From contig CM066292.1 of assembly GCA_033816765.1 (NCBI GenBank), forward strand, positions 496,001 to 560,000: a DNA stretch of 64,000 bases, written 5' to 3'. This DNA comes from Nothopassalora personata (taxonomy: Eukaryota; Ascomycota; Dothideomycetes; Mycosphaerellales; Mycosphaerellaceae). The notes under the pieces were generated by a model. The model saw only the letters and a program-made list of their open reading frames with translations, did not search any database and was not told where the DNA came from. The position numbers and the translations under genes were made by a program. Below are positions 29,510-40,600 of this stretch, piece after piece; the stretch's first letter is position 1; each line of letters begins with the position of its first letter.

Positions 29510-32500
29510 ACCGATAGCGTAAACGTAGAATACCCGCCCCTAGTAAAGTAAGTAGAGCCCGACGACCTTAGACCTCTAATAATACTATCGAAGCCCTAGC
29601 TACTTATATAGGTAACGAGAATCTTAAGGTTAGTAAGCTAGAGTTCTACTATAGCGAGCGAGACAAGTTCTATACTTAGGTTACTTAAATAGATATATAC
29701 TTCTTATTTAATGCCGTAGAAGAGAACCTTAAGCCTATCTTTACTACTACCTTCCTTTAAATGGGGTATAGCATTAGGTTAAACTATTTCTTAGGACATA
29801 CCTAGATAGTAACGGGGAAGATAATACTAACGGAGTCTTTAAATCTTATAACTATCTTAAGCATACTATAAAGAGCGTCTTTAGAATCTCTAACGAGGTT
29901 ACTACTACCGTTCGCGTTATCTAGTACTTAATATAGAAGACATCTACCGCCGAATACGCTACTAAACCCCGGGAATACGTATAACTTACCGATTAGGACG
30001 AAGAAGCACTTTAAGTTATATACCGAGGAGGACTAAGGAGTAAGTTAAGGACGAGTTAATAAGGGACGGTCGGAAGATCGATAACTTAGATACCTTAGTC
30101 TAGGTTATAATCGATCTTAACGATAAGCTCTACGAGAGAGCTCTAGAGCGACGATACGACGCTAAGGTATCCGGAAAGGTCGGATACACGTTAGGCTACG
30201 ACAATCGAAATAGAGGCTTCTACGATAACTACTATAATAAGCCTAGGGATAAACTATACTACGGACCCTAGCCGATAGAGCTCGACGTTACCGAGAAAGG
30301 TCGTAAGGTTAGGAATAGTAAGGGGAATAGAAGACCCCCGAGTTTAGGAAAAGAAACACGAACCTACTATAGATATAGTAAACCTAGCTACCTAGTAAAG
30401 GACTACCGCGGTAAGAATATAGTACGCCGTAAACAGTTTAATATAATATAATCCCAAACTAGTAAATTAAAGAGTAGCGTTAGATCTTAGGGAGATACCG
30501 ACTATACTTAGAGAGTAGAGAAGAGAGCTAGCGACGAAAGTAAGGAGCCTCTTCTAGACCCCTTATAAGAATAAGGAGGATACTATAGGTAGTAAATAGT
30601 AGTTATTCCATTTAATACGAAGAACTAACTACGACAGTTTAATATAATAGTATAAAGAGTTAACTATAAGATCAAATCCCAATCTTAAAATAGTTACGGA
30701 AGCCTTTATTAGCGGTTCTATTATTAAGACTCGTATTAAGTTTACTACGCCGCGAAAATAGGCGTAGGGTAATAGCCTTAGTAACTAAGAGGAACCCTAG
30801 GAGCAACGTATAGGCAAAACGCTACGCTCTAAGAAGTAGACATCGACGAATCCTACTTTAACGACAAAGATAAAGAAAACTAGGACCTAGGATAGAACGG
30901 ATCGTAGTTACTAGAACTATAGTAAGAAAGTTAAGAGACTACCGGGCTAGATACTATTAAGGAGAACTAGGATCCGGAAGAATTAAGCGAAGAAGATTCC
31001 TAAGAGAGCGATACTAACGATAACGAATAACTAACCTTTACGATCGATATACCTAAGAAACTATATAACATAATTATATACCTATAGAGAAGGCACGAAG
31101 AATTCCTACCTAAGATAGGCGGACGACGGATACTATACCCTATTAAGTTCGATAAAATACTCGATACCCTACGAGGTATAGCCTAGGGATATCTACTTAT
31201 AGAGATAACCGAAAATCTAGTAACCGCTATTATAGAACAACCGCTAATAGGAAGCCGAATAATAGGTACCGGATACCGTATACCGTTAGGAATATTCGTA
31301 TTAAACGAATTACGTAATATAGTATAGCATATACGTACTCTCTACTTAGAGACGTAGAAGATCTAGGAACGTTAACGAATACGGGTATAGATATAGAAAG
31401 GCTCGCGTAAGGTTTAAGCAAAGGCCTCGAGACACGAAGTACGACGTTATATATATAAATAGGTAAAAGGATTAACTCCCTAGGAATAAGCGACTAAAGG
31501 GAGTTATATAACATAGAAAAGGCTTAAGCATTACTAACGACAATAGTGTTTCGAACGAAGATTATCGTTAACGGGCATTAGACATATACTATAATAGATT
31601 CCGGAGTAAGCGGGAACTTTACCTCCGAATTATTTATTATAAGACACGGGATTGCTACCTATAAGAAGAAAGAGGGTTATAAATTAATCGCGGTAGACGA
31701 ATTATCCTTACCTAGCGTAGAGCGCGAGACGATACCGCTACTACTTACTATCTAACGGTACTACAAGGAGATTACCCTAGATATTACTAATATAGCTAGT
31801 TATAATATCGTACTAGGTATGCCTTAGTTAAGAAAGCATAATCTAGTAATTGTCTAGAGAAAAGGAGGACTTATATTTAGGGAATGCAACTACGTTATCG
31901 ACATTTAGCCTACGTAGCGGTAGCGTTCGCTTGTAGATAAGGTAAAGAGATAGCTAAATAGGATATAGCTTACGCCGACTAGAAGGATAGAAGAACTACC
32001 TTCGACCGGGATAGACACTAGCGTAGGGCTACCGGATTACGAAGTTACTAGGAGTAATAGAAGTAACGTACTATCGAAGAATACTAACATCTTAGAGTTA
32101 AGTATTCCTAAAGAGTATCGTAAGTAGTCGCGACTCTTTAAAGAGGAAAGAGGTAAAGACGCCTTACCTAAGTACTAACTATAGAATTATAAGATAAACA
32201 TTTAGCTAGGGAAAGAGCCTCTATAGGGACCCCTATATTAAATGTCTAAGAAAGAGCTATAGACCCTACGAGAATAGCTAAAGGAGAAGCTAGCTAAAGG
32301 ATAGATAAGAAGATATACCTTAAGTATAGGAACTCTATATATGTTCGTTCTAAAAACAAACGGGAAGTTACGACTCGTATAGGACTATAGGAAGTTAAAT
32401 AAGATTACGATTAAAAACCGATACCCGCTACCTAATATTAAAGAAGTATAAGATAGATTAACCGGATCGGACTAGTATACGAAGATTAACCTACGAGATG

Positions 32501-34905
32501 CCTTCTACGCTATACGGATAGTAGAAGGAGAAGAATAGAAAACCGCTTTTAGGATAAGATACGGACTCTACGAATTCTTAGTTATACTAATAGGATTAAC
32601 TAACGTACCGGCATCCTACTAGGACCTTATTAATAAAACATTAAGAGACCTACTCGACGTATACCTTATCGCTTATATAGACGACATATTAGTCTATACG
32701 AAAGGATCCCTATAGGAACACATAAAACAAGTCTAGGACGTCTTTAAACGACTTACGCAATTAGGATTTAAGACGGCACCTAAAAAATGCAAATTCTATA
32801 AGAAAGAAGTTAAATTCTTAGGCTTTATTATTAGTATAACGGGGATAATAATCGACCCTACGAAGACATATTTAATTAGAGAATAGCTAGAACCGAAAAT
32901 ACTTAAGGACGTGTAAATATTCCTTAGACTAGTAAACTATAACCGGAAATTCATTAAGGACTATTTAAAGATAGTAGTACTAATAACGATACCTACGAGA
33001 AAAGACGTTACCTAGAAATAGGGAAAGGAACAAATTAACGCGTTCGAGAAACTTAAGGAATAATGCGCTTTAGCCCCTACGCTTCGATTATTTGATAGTA
33101 GTAAGGAAGTCTACATCGAGACCGACGCGTCTAATATAGCAATAGGCGCGTATCTAATATAGACATACGATAGGAAAAGACACCTAGTAGCCTATTACTC
33201 CCGGAAAATAACTATAGCGGAATAGAACTACAACATCTATAATAAAGAGCTTCTAGCTATTATTACTACTATATAATATTAGAGAGTATACGTCGAGGGC
33301 CTACCGAAGTTAACGATTCTTTCTAACTATAAGAATCTTACGTACTTTACGACGACGAAAGAACTAACCCGAAGGTAAGCCCGCTAGTCGGAGCTACTAG
33401 GGCAATATAAGTTCGAGATTAAATATACTCTAGGAAAAGAGAATAGCCGCGCTAATATACTAAGCCGAAGAAGCGACTATATAGAAGGAAAAGAACTAGT
33501 ATAATATAAGATACTAAAGACGAACCCCGACGGAAGTCTTAGTATAAACATAAGAGATGTTAATAACATCGTACGAATACTAAGCAATAAGGACGAATAG
33601 TTCCCTATATCGTAAGGAAAATACTAAGTACCGAAGGATTGAGAAGAAGAATATATACGATAATATTACGACGGACCGACTTACGGACACCCTAGAACTT
33701 TAAAGATAATAGACCTAATATAGCGCAGCTTCTTATTCCTATAGATAAGACTTAAGGTATTACGCTATATTAAACGATACGTACACTACTAACGAAATAA
33801 AGCTACGAGACACGCGAAATACAGTTACCTATAGTTTAGGACACTACTAATAAAACTATAGGACGAAGTTATAATAGACTTTATTACGAAGCTTCTACCG
33901 TTAAAGGATCAAGTTACGAAATAGCTATACAACATAATACTAGTTATAGTTAATAGACTTACGAAATACGTACACTTCATTCCTATATTAGAGACATATA
34001 ATATAGAGTAGCTCGGATACCTCGTACTAGATAGACTTATCTAATACTATAGATTTCCCTAAGCGTTTATAACGAATAGGGATAAGCTATTTACATTAAA
34101 CTACTAGAAGACGCTTATAGAAACGATCGGAATTAAACATAAGCTATTAACGGTATATTATCTAGAGACAGACGGATAAACCGAGAGGATAAATTAAACG
34201 CTAGAACAATATCTACGATACTATATTAACTATGTATAAGACAACTAGGTTTTACTACTACTAATAGCGTAGATCGCACTAAACAACTATAAATTAGAGA
34301 TAACTTTAACGACACTATTCTATACGAACTTTAGTAAAGATCCTAACCTATTTAGAACACCTAGATCCTACCTATAAGCCGAAAGAGTAATCGTAACGAC
34401 GGATACTCTTAAGGACGTATATAAAGAAACATATAAGGCGATCGAAGATATATAATAAAAATTTTCTAGACAATAGTAAGATACGAGAAAAATAGCACCT
34501 CTACTAAAAGAGGGGGATAAGGTCTATCTCCTTATAAAAAACTTAAAAATAAGAAGATAGACTAAGAAACTAGATTACATTAAGGTCGGACTATTTTTTA
34601 TTAATAAAGTTATAGGACCGGTTAACTACCGCCTATAGCTACTACCCGACGCTAAAATCTACCTAGTCTTCTACATCTCTAAGTTAGAACCCGTAGACGC
34701 TAAAACACCTTACTAAGAAAGCTTTCATTTTAAGCTAGAAGTAGAAAACAAATTCGAAGTCGAAAAGATCCTAGATAAGAAAGGTTAGCGATACCTTATT
34801 AAATAGAAAGGATACGACGAATTAGAAATACCTAGGAACTAAAAGAGAACCTATATAACTATTAGTAAAGAATCTAGGAATATTATAAGACTAAAAAGCG
34901 GCTAA
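29510..34905 (+). pseudogene. Element 1 Gag-Pol
   Basis: Order along the plus strand: Gag (from about 29510); zinc knuckle at about 30364-30405, all four ligands now Tyr; protease near 31590-31660 with an Asp-Ser-Gly triad; RT about 32340-32900 with Tyr-Ile-Asp-Asp at 32674-32685; RNase H about 33110-33480; integrase about 33650-34400; chromodomain about 34790-34860. The last in-frame stop is at 34903-34905. Stops at TAG/TAA are frequent and consistent with RIP, so no functional protein is expected. The domain order matches fungal chromoviruses. Confidence 0.9.
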
Positions 34906-34937
34906 CTAACTAAGCTACCGACTAGCGACTAGTTAGC
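34893..34937 (-). terminator. Hairpin and T5 run after the tRNA-like sequence of element 1
   Basis: On the minus strand an 8-bp perfect stem (34930-34937 with 34901-34908) is followed by TTTTT (34897-34893), the layout of an RNA polymerase III unit end. It overlaps the last pol codons, whose Lys codon supplies the A-run, so chance is possible. Element 2 has the same layout at 37611-37659. Confidence 0.4.
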
Positions 34938-34943
34938 TAGGAG

Positions 34944-35073
34944 TAACTAAGATAGGAATCGAACCTACGACCTCCCTTCTAAATAGTAAAGTGTAAGGGA
35001 ATAGTTAAGGGTATAAGCCGAAACGATTCCCCTATAACGCTAGAAGGACGCTCTACTACTAAGCTACTTAGCT
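34944..35073 (-). tRNA. tRNA-like sequence with intron-sized insert in element 1
   Basis: On the minus strand the 7-bp acceptor stem (35073-35067 with 34951-34945) pairs completely with one G-T pair. The D arm reads TAGCTTAGTAGTAGAGCG, the T arm is GTAGG-TTCGATT-CCTAT, and a 5-bp anticodon stem (TCCTT/AAGGG) can form. About 55 extra bases sit in the anticodon loop, where eukaryotic tRNA introns occur. AGC is one possible anticodon, but it cannot be fixed. A box and B box promoter elements are recognisable. It is antisense to pol and lies between pol and the minus-strand Cys-rich frame. RIP changes may have inactivated it. Confidence 0.6.
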
Positions 35074-35167
35074 AAATAATAAGGATAAGGGGAAACTTAT
35101 AAAATTATATCCCTTACGATACTAAGATAGAGAAATTAATTGTATTATTAATAAAATTAATAGACGA

Positions 35168-35590
35168 CTAAACCGCGGGAGATAAACTAACGGTCGCGTC
35201 CGCGGTAGGACAATTAACATCCTCGATCTCTCTAGAAGCCTCTATCTTAGCCTCGAGGTACTACGCCTTCTTCCGCGCGCGCTCCTTCGCCTAATAGAGT
35301 ATCGCCCTATCCCGCATTAACCGCGCTAGGACCTTAGTAAGTTCCTTCTCGTCCTTTTCGACCTTCTTCCGATATTCTTCGCGAGTCCTATCGAGAGACT
35401 CCTAGGAAAGATTTACGTATTTACGACTACGGCGGACGTACTCGGAACACTAAAGTTAAACGTTACCCTCTATTACGATATAGGAAAGGCCGTTTAAGAA
35501 ATAATAGTTATAAGCGAAGTCGACGAGATACCCGTGTTTATTAATTTCCTTCGTAAGACAAAGACGATTTTTAGAAGAAGAAGAAGACAT
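35168..35590 (-). pseudogene. Antisense Zn2Cys6-like plus helical-tail frame, element 1
   Basis: 141 codons from an ATG (35590) to TAG (35168), opposite to Gag-Pol, with five internal TAA/TAG codons. It starts Met followed by five Ser. Residues 27, 30, 37, 48, 51 and 58 are Tyr, Tyr, Tyr, Cys, Tyr, Tyr; read as RIP-mutated Cys they give x2-x6-x10-x2-x6, exactly the spacing of a fungal Zn2Cys6 cluster. Residues about 65-130 are Lys/Glu/Arg/Ala-rich and predicted helical. Similar frames occur at the same place in elements 2 and 3. A DNA-binding or regulatory protein is suggested by the motif only. It is not functional now. Confidence 0.6.
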
Positions 35591-35654
35591 CGTTAGCCGC
35601 ACGAGAAGAGGGGACTATATACTATCTTATATAAGCTTCGAGACGAAGCTAGAC

Positions 35655-35668
35655 TAGAAGAGGGATAG
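35655..35668 (+). other. Polypurine tract of element 1
   Basis: AGAAGAGGGATAG lies directly before the right LTR, where plus-strand DNA synthesis is primed in LTR elements. The antisense frame lies wholly between pol and this tract. Confidence 0.7.
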
Positions 35669-36064
35669 TATTACGGTTCGGTCTAGACTATATAACTATA
35701 GCTAACTATTAGACGCGGATAGTTACGTACGCTATACGCGATTACTCGCTTACTAGCGACTTAGTAATCTACGATTACTCGCTTACTAGTAACTTAGTAA
35801 TCTATAAGTATAGTAATACTATCTCCTTTATATTTAGGAACGCTAAGAATCCCCTATAGTTTCGAAGCGTTTAACTTACTATTTAATATTACTATTTAGA
35901 ATATACCGTAACCTAACCTCTACTATATTGTTTCTTAAGTCTTTATAAGACTAAGATAACTACTACTTTATTACTCTCCCTCGACGGCCTATCGGCCCGA
36001 GAATAAACCCGATTAAGCTTATCTTCTTAACTTGTAATATTATTAGGTTATACTAAACCTAATA
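35669..36064 (+). repeat. Right LTR of element 1
   Basis: 396 bp from TATTACGG (mutated TGTTACGG) to CCTAATA, followed by the TTAAG target copy. It aligns end to end with 29088-29483. Confidence 0.9.
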
Positions 36065-36522
36065 TTAAGGTAGGAGCGCGCTCGCTTCCTAGCGAGGTAA
36101 AACTTAAGGTATAAGTAGGTAACTATAGTATCGACCGTAACGGGTATCTTTACTACCGCGGTAGGATTTAGGTACCTAGAGCTCCTAGTTCTACGGAGGC
36201 CGACTATAAGGAGGCGGACATAGCGATCCTATAGAACGACACCCCTCGAACTAAGGTAATCTAATCCGTATACGATTTACGGGTATACGGCTACCCTAGC
36301 CGGGACTCTATAGTATTAATACTAAGTCGTAACTTCTACTAGCCCCTATAATCTAAGTACGTAAGGCAGTTTTTAAGGAACTACGACTACTACGGTAGGA
36401 ATAAGGTATAGAGGGAATAAAAACACGGCCTCCTATAACCCTTACTAGTCCCCGACCGATTCTTCTAGGAGATCTCGATAGATTTTATAATAGATATACC
36501 CGAGTCGTAAGGGAATACTTAC
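36065..36522 (+). pseudogene. Element 0 integrase, zinc-binding part and start of the core
   Basis: It continues exactly in frame from 29087 once element 1 and one TTAAG copy are removed. It encodes the HHCC zinc-binding region, with His and Cys codons read as Tyr near 36280-36390, and the first catalytic Asp in an Ile-Asp-Phe context near 36480. It is interrupted at 36522 by element 2. Confidence 0.85.
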
Positions 36523-36883
36523 TGTTATTGTCTCGTTCTAGGGCTAGTCTTAGAGGAGAGATAAGTTAAGTCACGTGGCGGTATTCTTTAGAGAGGCTGA
36601 AGCAAGCTAAGCGAAGATAAATGATAGGAATAAGAGTTGTATTCTAATTAGTGAGATAGTAACATAAGTTGAACGTATTAGAACTATAAGGGTTTCTAGC
36701 GTTCCTAAATATAACGGAGATTCGTAGATCTCGGTGATTAGTCTAATTAGTCTAAGCATGAGTAGTCTAATTAGTCTAAGCATAAGCAGTCTAATCGCTC
36801 CAAGTCTAAGCGCTTAGGTAGGATGAGTCACGTGTTCGTCTTGTCGTTATAATTCTAGGGTCCCTAGGAATCATTCCGTAACA
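36523..36883 (-). repeat. Left LTR (3' LTR) of element 2
   Basis: 361 bp, TGTTATTG to GTAACA. It differs from the right copy by about a dozen changes, nearly all C/T or A/G. It keeps CACGTG at 36572-36577 and TGAGTCACGTG at 36824-36834. Confidence 0.93.
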
Positions 36884-36897
36884 CTATCCCCTTCTTA
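36884..36897 (-). other. Polypurine tract of element 2
   Basis: On the minus strand AAGAAGGGGATAG lies against the 3' LTR. The same position in element 3 (48004-48017) has a near-identical purine run. Confidence 0.7.
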
Positions 36898-36956
36898 GCC
36901 TAGCTTCGGCCCGAAGCTTCTTAAGCCGTTATTATTTCTTGTAGTAATAGTCGACT

Positions 36957-37507
36957 ATGTCTTCTTCCTCCTATAAACGCCGTTATCGACTTACTCTAGA
37001 TACTGAAATTTCCGGTGTCGAAATAGCTCCATGCACGAATTGTTAGAAGTCTCGATCCTCGGGCGTAGTAGTAAAGTGTATCGTAGGTTCTCGGTCTAGG
37101 AAGTGTTCGGCCTATATTCGAAAAGGCTATAAGGATTGCGATATGTTTCTCGTCCGGAGTAGGAGCGTCTTCGCGATTCGCGCGATAAGCTTAAGCTAGA
37201 GCTTAAGAAGATTAAAGAGGAGGAGGTGCGGCTAAAGATGCGTAAGATCCGTCTTCGGAAATAGCTACGATTAGCTAAGCGTCGTACCGACGATGCCGTC
37301 GCTAAGGAATTAGAGGAGCTCGAGGAGGAAGAGGCGCGCGAGGAGCTAGCGTCTCTTAAGCGAGCGTCGGGGGTAGAGGTGTTGCCTTCACTAGTCTCCT
37401 TCTCGGATATCCTAGAGATGCCCGTAAATAACTAGGCGGCGCTCTCTAGAGCGGAGCCTTAGGGGGAGTCCCTAGGGGTAGAGACTCGTTAGGGTATTTA
37501 TTTGTAA
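36957..37507 (+). pseudogene. Antisense Cys-rich plus coiled-coil frame, element 2
   Basis: Opposite to Gag-Pol. ATG at 36957 opens Met followed by four Ser; Cys26, Cys29, Cys41, Cys50, Tyr53 and Cys61 form a zinc-cluster-like N-terminus. The third-ligand spacing is longer than in element 1 (position 36 is Gly). One frameshift near 37160 leads to a strongly charged coiled coil (about 37175-37380, Lys/Arg then Glu-rich), then an acidic/Ser tail to TAA at 37505-37507. Interrupting codons are TAG. It is better preserved than its counterparts, still with real Cys codons. Family unknown to me. Confidence 0.62.
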
Positions 37508-37531
37508 GTTGTGTCCCTGTTCTTATCGATC

Positions 37532-37606
37532 GGCTAGGTAGCTTAGTTAGTAGAGCGTAAGCTGTCTACACTCTTAAGGTCGTGGGTTCGATTCCTACTC
37601 TAGCTA
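37532..37606 (+). tRNA. tRNA-like sequence of element 2 (degenerate)
   Basis: 75 bases, a normal tRNA length. The acceptor stem (37532-37538 with 37599-37605) pairs over 7 bp with two G-T pairs, the D arm reads TAGCTTAGTTAGTAGAGCG, the variable loop is AGGTC and the T arm is GTGGG-TTCGATT-CCTAC. The anticodon stem is poor: only about four pairs form and the loop has 9-11 bases, so no anticodon can be assigned. It lies 24 bp after the Cys-rich frame on the same strand, antisense to pol. It could be a tRNA pseudogene captured by the element or a structural domain of an element RNA. Confidence 0.6.
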
Positions 37607-37610
37607 CTTT

Positions 37611-37659
37611 CTAGTAGATTAGTCTCTAACGCGGGGGTTAGTCTACTAGACCGTTTTTT
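37611..37659 (+). terminator. 12-bp hairpin and T6 after the tRNA-like sequence of element 2
   Basis: The arms 37611-37622 and 37638-37649 pair over 12 positions including G-T pairs, followed by TTTTTT at 37654-37659, a strong RNA polymerase III stop. On the other strand this is the C-terminal end of pol, with AAAAAA encoding Lys. Confidence 0.45.
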
Positions 37660-40600
37660 GTACTCCTAGAGCCTTTACTAACAGTTTCGTAGCTTCCTTT
37701 CTAGTTCCCAGGTATTTTCTAATTCGTCGTATCCTTTCTATTTAATAAGGTATCGCTAACCTTTCTTGTCTAGGATTCTTTCGACTTCGAATTCATTTTC
37801 TACTTCCGGCTCGAAATGGAAGCTCTCCTAGTAAGGTGTTTTAGCGTCCGCTAGTTCTAGCTTAGAGATGTAGAAGACTAGGTAGATTTTAGCGTCGGGT
37901 GGTAGTCGTAGGCGGTAGTTAACTAGTCCTATAACTTTATCGATGAAAAATAGTCCGACCTTAACGTAATCTAGTTTCTTAGTCTATCTTCTTGTTCTTA
38001 GGTTTTTTATAAGGAGATAGACCTTATCCCCCTCTTTTAGTAGAGGTGCCATTTTTCTCGTGTCCTACCGTTATCGAGACAGTTTTTGTTATACATCTTC
38101 AATCGCCTTACGTGTTTCTTTATGCACTTCCTGAAGAGTATCCGTCGTTACGATTACTCTTTCGGCTTATGGGTAAGATCTAGGTGTTCTAAATAGGTTA
38201 GGATCTTTACTAAAGTTCGCATAAAATAGTGTCGTTAAAGTTGTCTCCAATTTGTAGTTGTTTAGTACAATCTACGCTATTAGCAGTAATGAGACCTAGT
38301 TGTCTTATGCATAATTAATGTAGTGTCGTAGGTATTGTTCTAGCGTTTAATTCATCCTTTCGGTTTGTCCGTCTGTTTCCGGATAATATACTATTAATAG
38401 CTTATGTTTAATTCCAATCGTTCCTATAAGCGTCTTCTAGTAGTTTAATATAAATAGCTTATCTCTATCCGTTATAAACGCTTAAGGGAATCCGTAGTAT
38501 CGGATAAGTCTATCTAGTACGAGGTATCCGAGCTACTCTACATTATATACCTCTAATGTAGGAATAAAGTGTGCGTATTTCGTAAGTCTATCAACTATAA
38601 CTAGTATTATGTCGTATAGTTGTTTCGTAACTTAATCTCTTAACGGTAGGAGTTTCGTAATAAAGTCTATTATGACTTCGTCCTATGGTTTCGTCGGTAG
38701 TGTCCTAAACTGTAGGTAACCGTATTTTGCATGTCTCGTAGCCTTGTTTCGTTAGTAGTGTACGCATTGTTTAATGTAGCGTAACACCTTAAGTCTCATT
38801 TATAGAAATGAGAAACTGCGTTATATTAGGTCTATTGTCTTTAAAGTTCTAGGGTGTCTATAAGTTAGTCCGTCGTGATGTTGTCGTATGTATTCTTCTT
38901 CTCGATCCTTAGGTACTTAGTATTTTCCTTACGATATAGGGAATTGTTCGTCCCTATCGCCTAATATCCGTACGATGTTATTGAATTCTCTTATGTTAGT
39001 ACTAAGACTTCCGTCGGGGTTTGTTTTTAATATTTTATGTTATACTAGTTCTTTTCCTTCTATATAGTTGCTTCTTCGGCTCAGCGCGTCGGCGCGGCCG
39101 TTCTCTCGTCCTAGAGTATATTTGATTTCGAACTTATACTATCCTAGCAGCTCCGACTAGCGGGCTTACCTTCGGGTAAGTTCTTTCGTCGTCGTAAAGT
39201 ACGTAAGATTCTTATAGTTAGAAAGAATCGTTAACTTCGGTAGGCCCTCGACATATACTCTCTAATGTTGCATAGCAGTAATAATGGCTAGAAGCTCTTT
39301 GTTATAGATGTCGTAGTTCTGTTCCGCTATAGTCATTTTCCGGGAGTAATAGGCTACTAGGTGTCTCTACCTATCGTGTGTCTATGTTAGACATGCGCCT
39401 ATTGCTATATTAGACGTATCGGTCTCGATGTAGACTTCCTTACTACTATCGAATAGTCGAAGCGTAGGGGCTAAAGCGCATTGTTCCTTAAGTTTCTTAA
39501 ACGCTTTAATCTGTTCCTTTCCCTATTTCTAGGTAACGTCTTTTCTCGTAAGCATCGTTATTAGTACTACTGTTTTTACGTAGTCCTTAATGAATTTCCG
39601 GTTATAGTTCGCTAGTCCGAGGAATGATTATACGTCCTTAACTGTTTTTAGTTCTAGCTATTCTCTAATTAACTATATCTTCGTAGGGTCGATCGTTATC
39701 CCTATAGTGCTAATAATGAAGCCTAAGAATTTAACTTCTTTCTTATAGAATTCGCATTTCTCGGATACCGTCTTGAATCCTAATTGCGTAAGTCGTTCGA
39801 AGACGTCCTAGACTTATCTTATGTGTTCCTATAGGGATCCTTTCGTATAGACTAGTATATCGTCCATGTAGGCGATAACGCATACGTCGAGTAGGTCTCT
39901 AAGTGTTTCGTTAACAAGGTCCTAATAGGTTGCGGGTGCGTTAGTTAATCCTATTAGTATAACTAAGAATTCGTAGAGTCCGTATCTTGTTCTAAAAGCG
40001 GTTTTCCATTCTTCTCCTTCTACTATTTGTATAGCATAGAAGGCATCTCGTAGGTTAATCTTTATGTACCAGTCCGATCCGGTTAATCTATCTTATACTT
40101 CTTCGATGTTAGGTAGCGGGTATCGGTTCTTAATCGTAATCTCGTTTAACTTCCTATAGTCTTATACGAGTCGTAACTTCCCGTTTGCTTTTAGAACGAA
40201 CATATATAGAGTTCCTACACTCGAGGTGGATCTTCTTATCTATCCTTTAGCTAGCTTCTCCTTTAGCTATTCTCGTAGGGTCTATAGCTCTTTCTTAGAC
40301 ATTTAATATAGGGGTCCCTATGGAGGCTCTTTCCCTAGCTAAATGTTGATCTTGTAATCCTATAGGCGGTACTTAGGTAAGGCGGTTTTGCCTCTCTCCT
40401 CTTTAAAGAGTCGCGACCACTTACGATACTCCTTAGGAATACTTAACTCTAAGATGTTAGTATTCTTCGATAGTGCGTTACTTCTATCACTTCTAGTAAC
40501 TTCGTAACCCGGCGGCCCTACGCTAGTGTCCGTCCCGGTCGAAGGTAGTTCTTCTATCCTTCTAGTCGGCGTAAGCTCGAATGCGTTAAGCTGTTTCCTT

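Larger units (their letters stand above)
29088..36064 (+). mobile_element. Ty3 chromovirus (element 1), complete with LTRs
   Basis: 6977 bp, inserted into element 0 integrase with target duplication TTAAG (29083-29087 and 36065-36069). Both LTRs are 396 bp. Plus-strand Gag-Pol ends at about 34905. It is followed by minus-strand extras: a hairpin and T-run, a tRNA-like sequence (34944-35073) and a Cys-rich frame (35168-35590), then the polypurine tract and right LTR. It is the same family as element A. The RT box reads intact as Tyr-Ile-Asp-Asp, but many stops prevent expression. Confidence 0.9.

Noticed and set aside
31230..31421. 63-codon minus-strand ORF with hydrophobic content
   Set aside because: Antisense to element 1 Gag-Pol, which is in frame on the plus strand here.
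34921..37657. Considered as functional chromosomal tRNA genes
   Set aside because: Both tRNA-like sequences lie inside retrotransposons, have RIP-type changes and no secure anticodon; called tRNA-like only.
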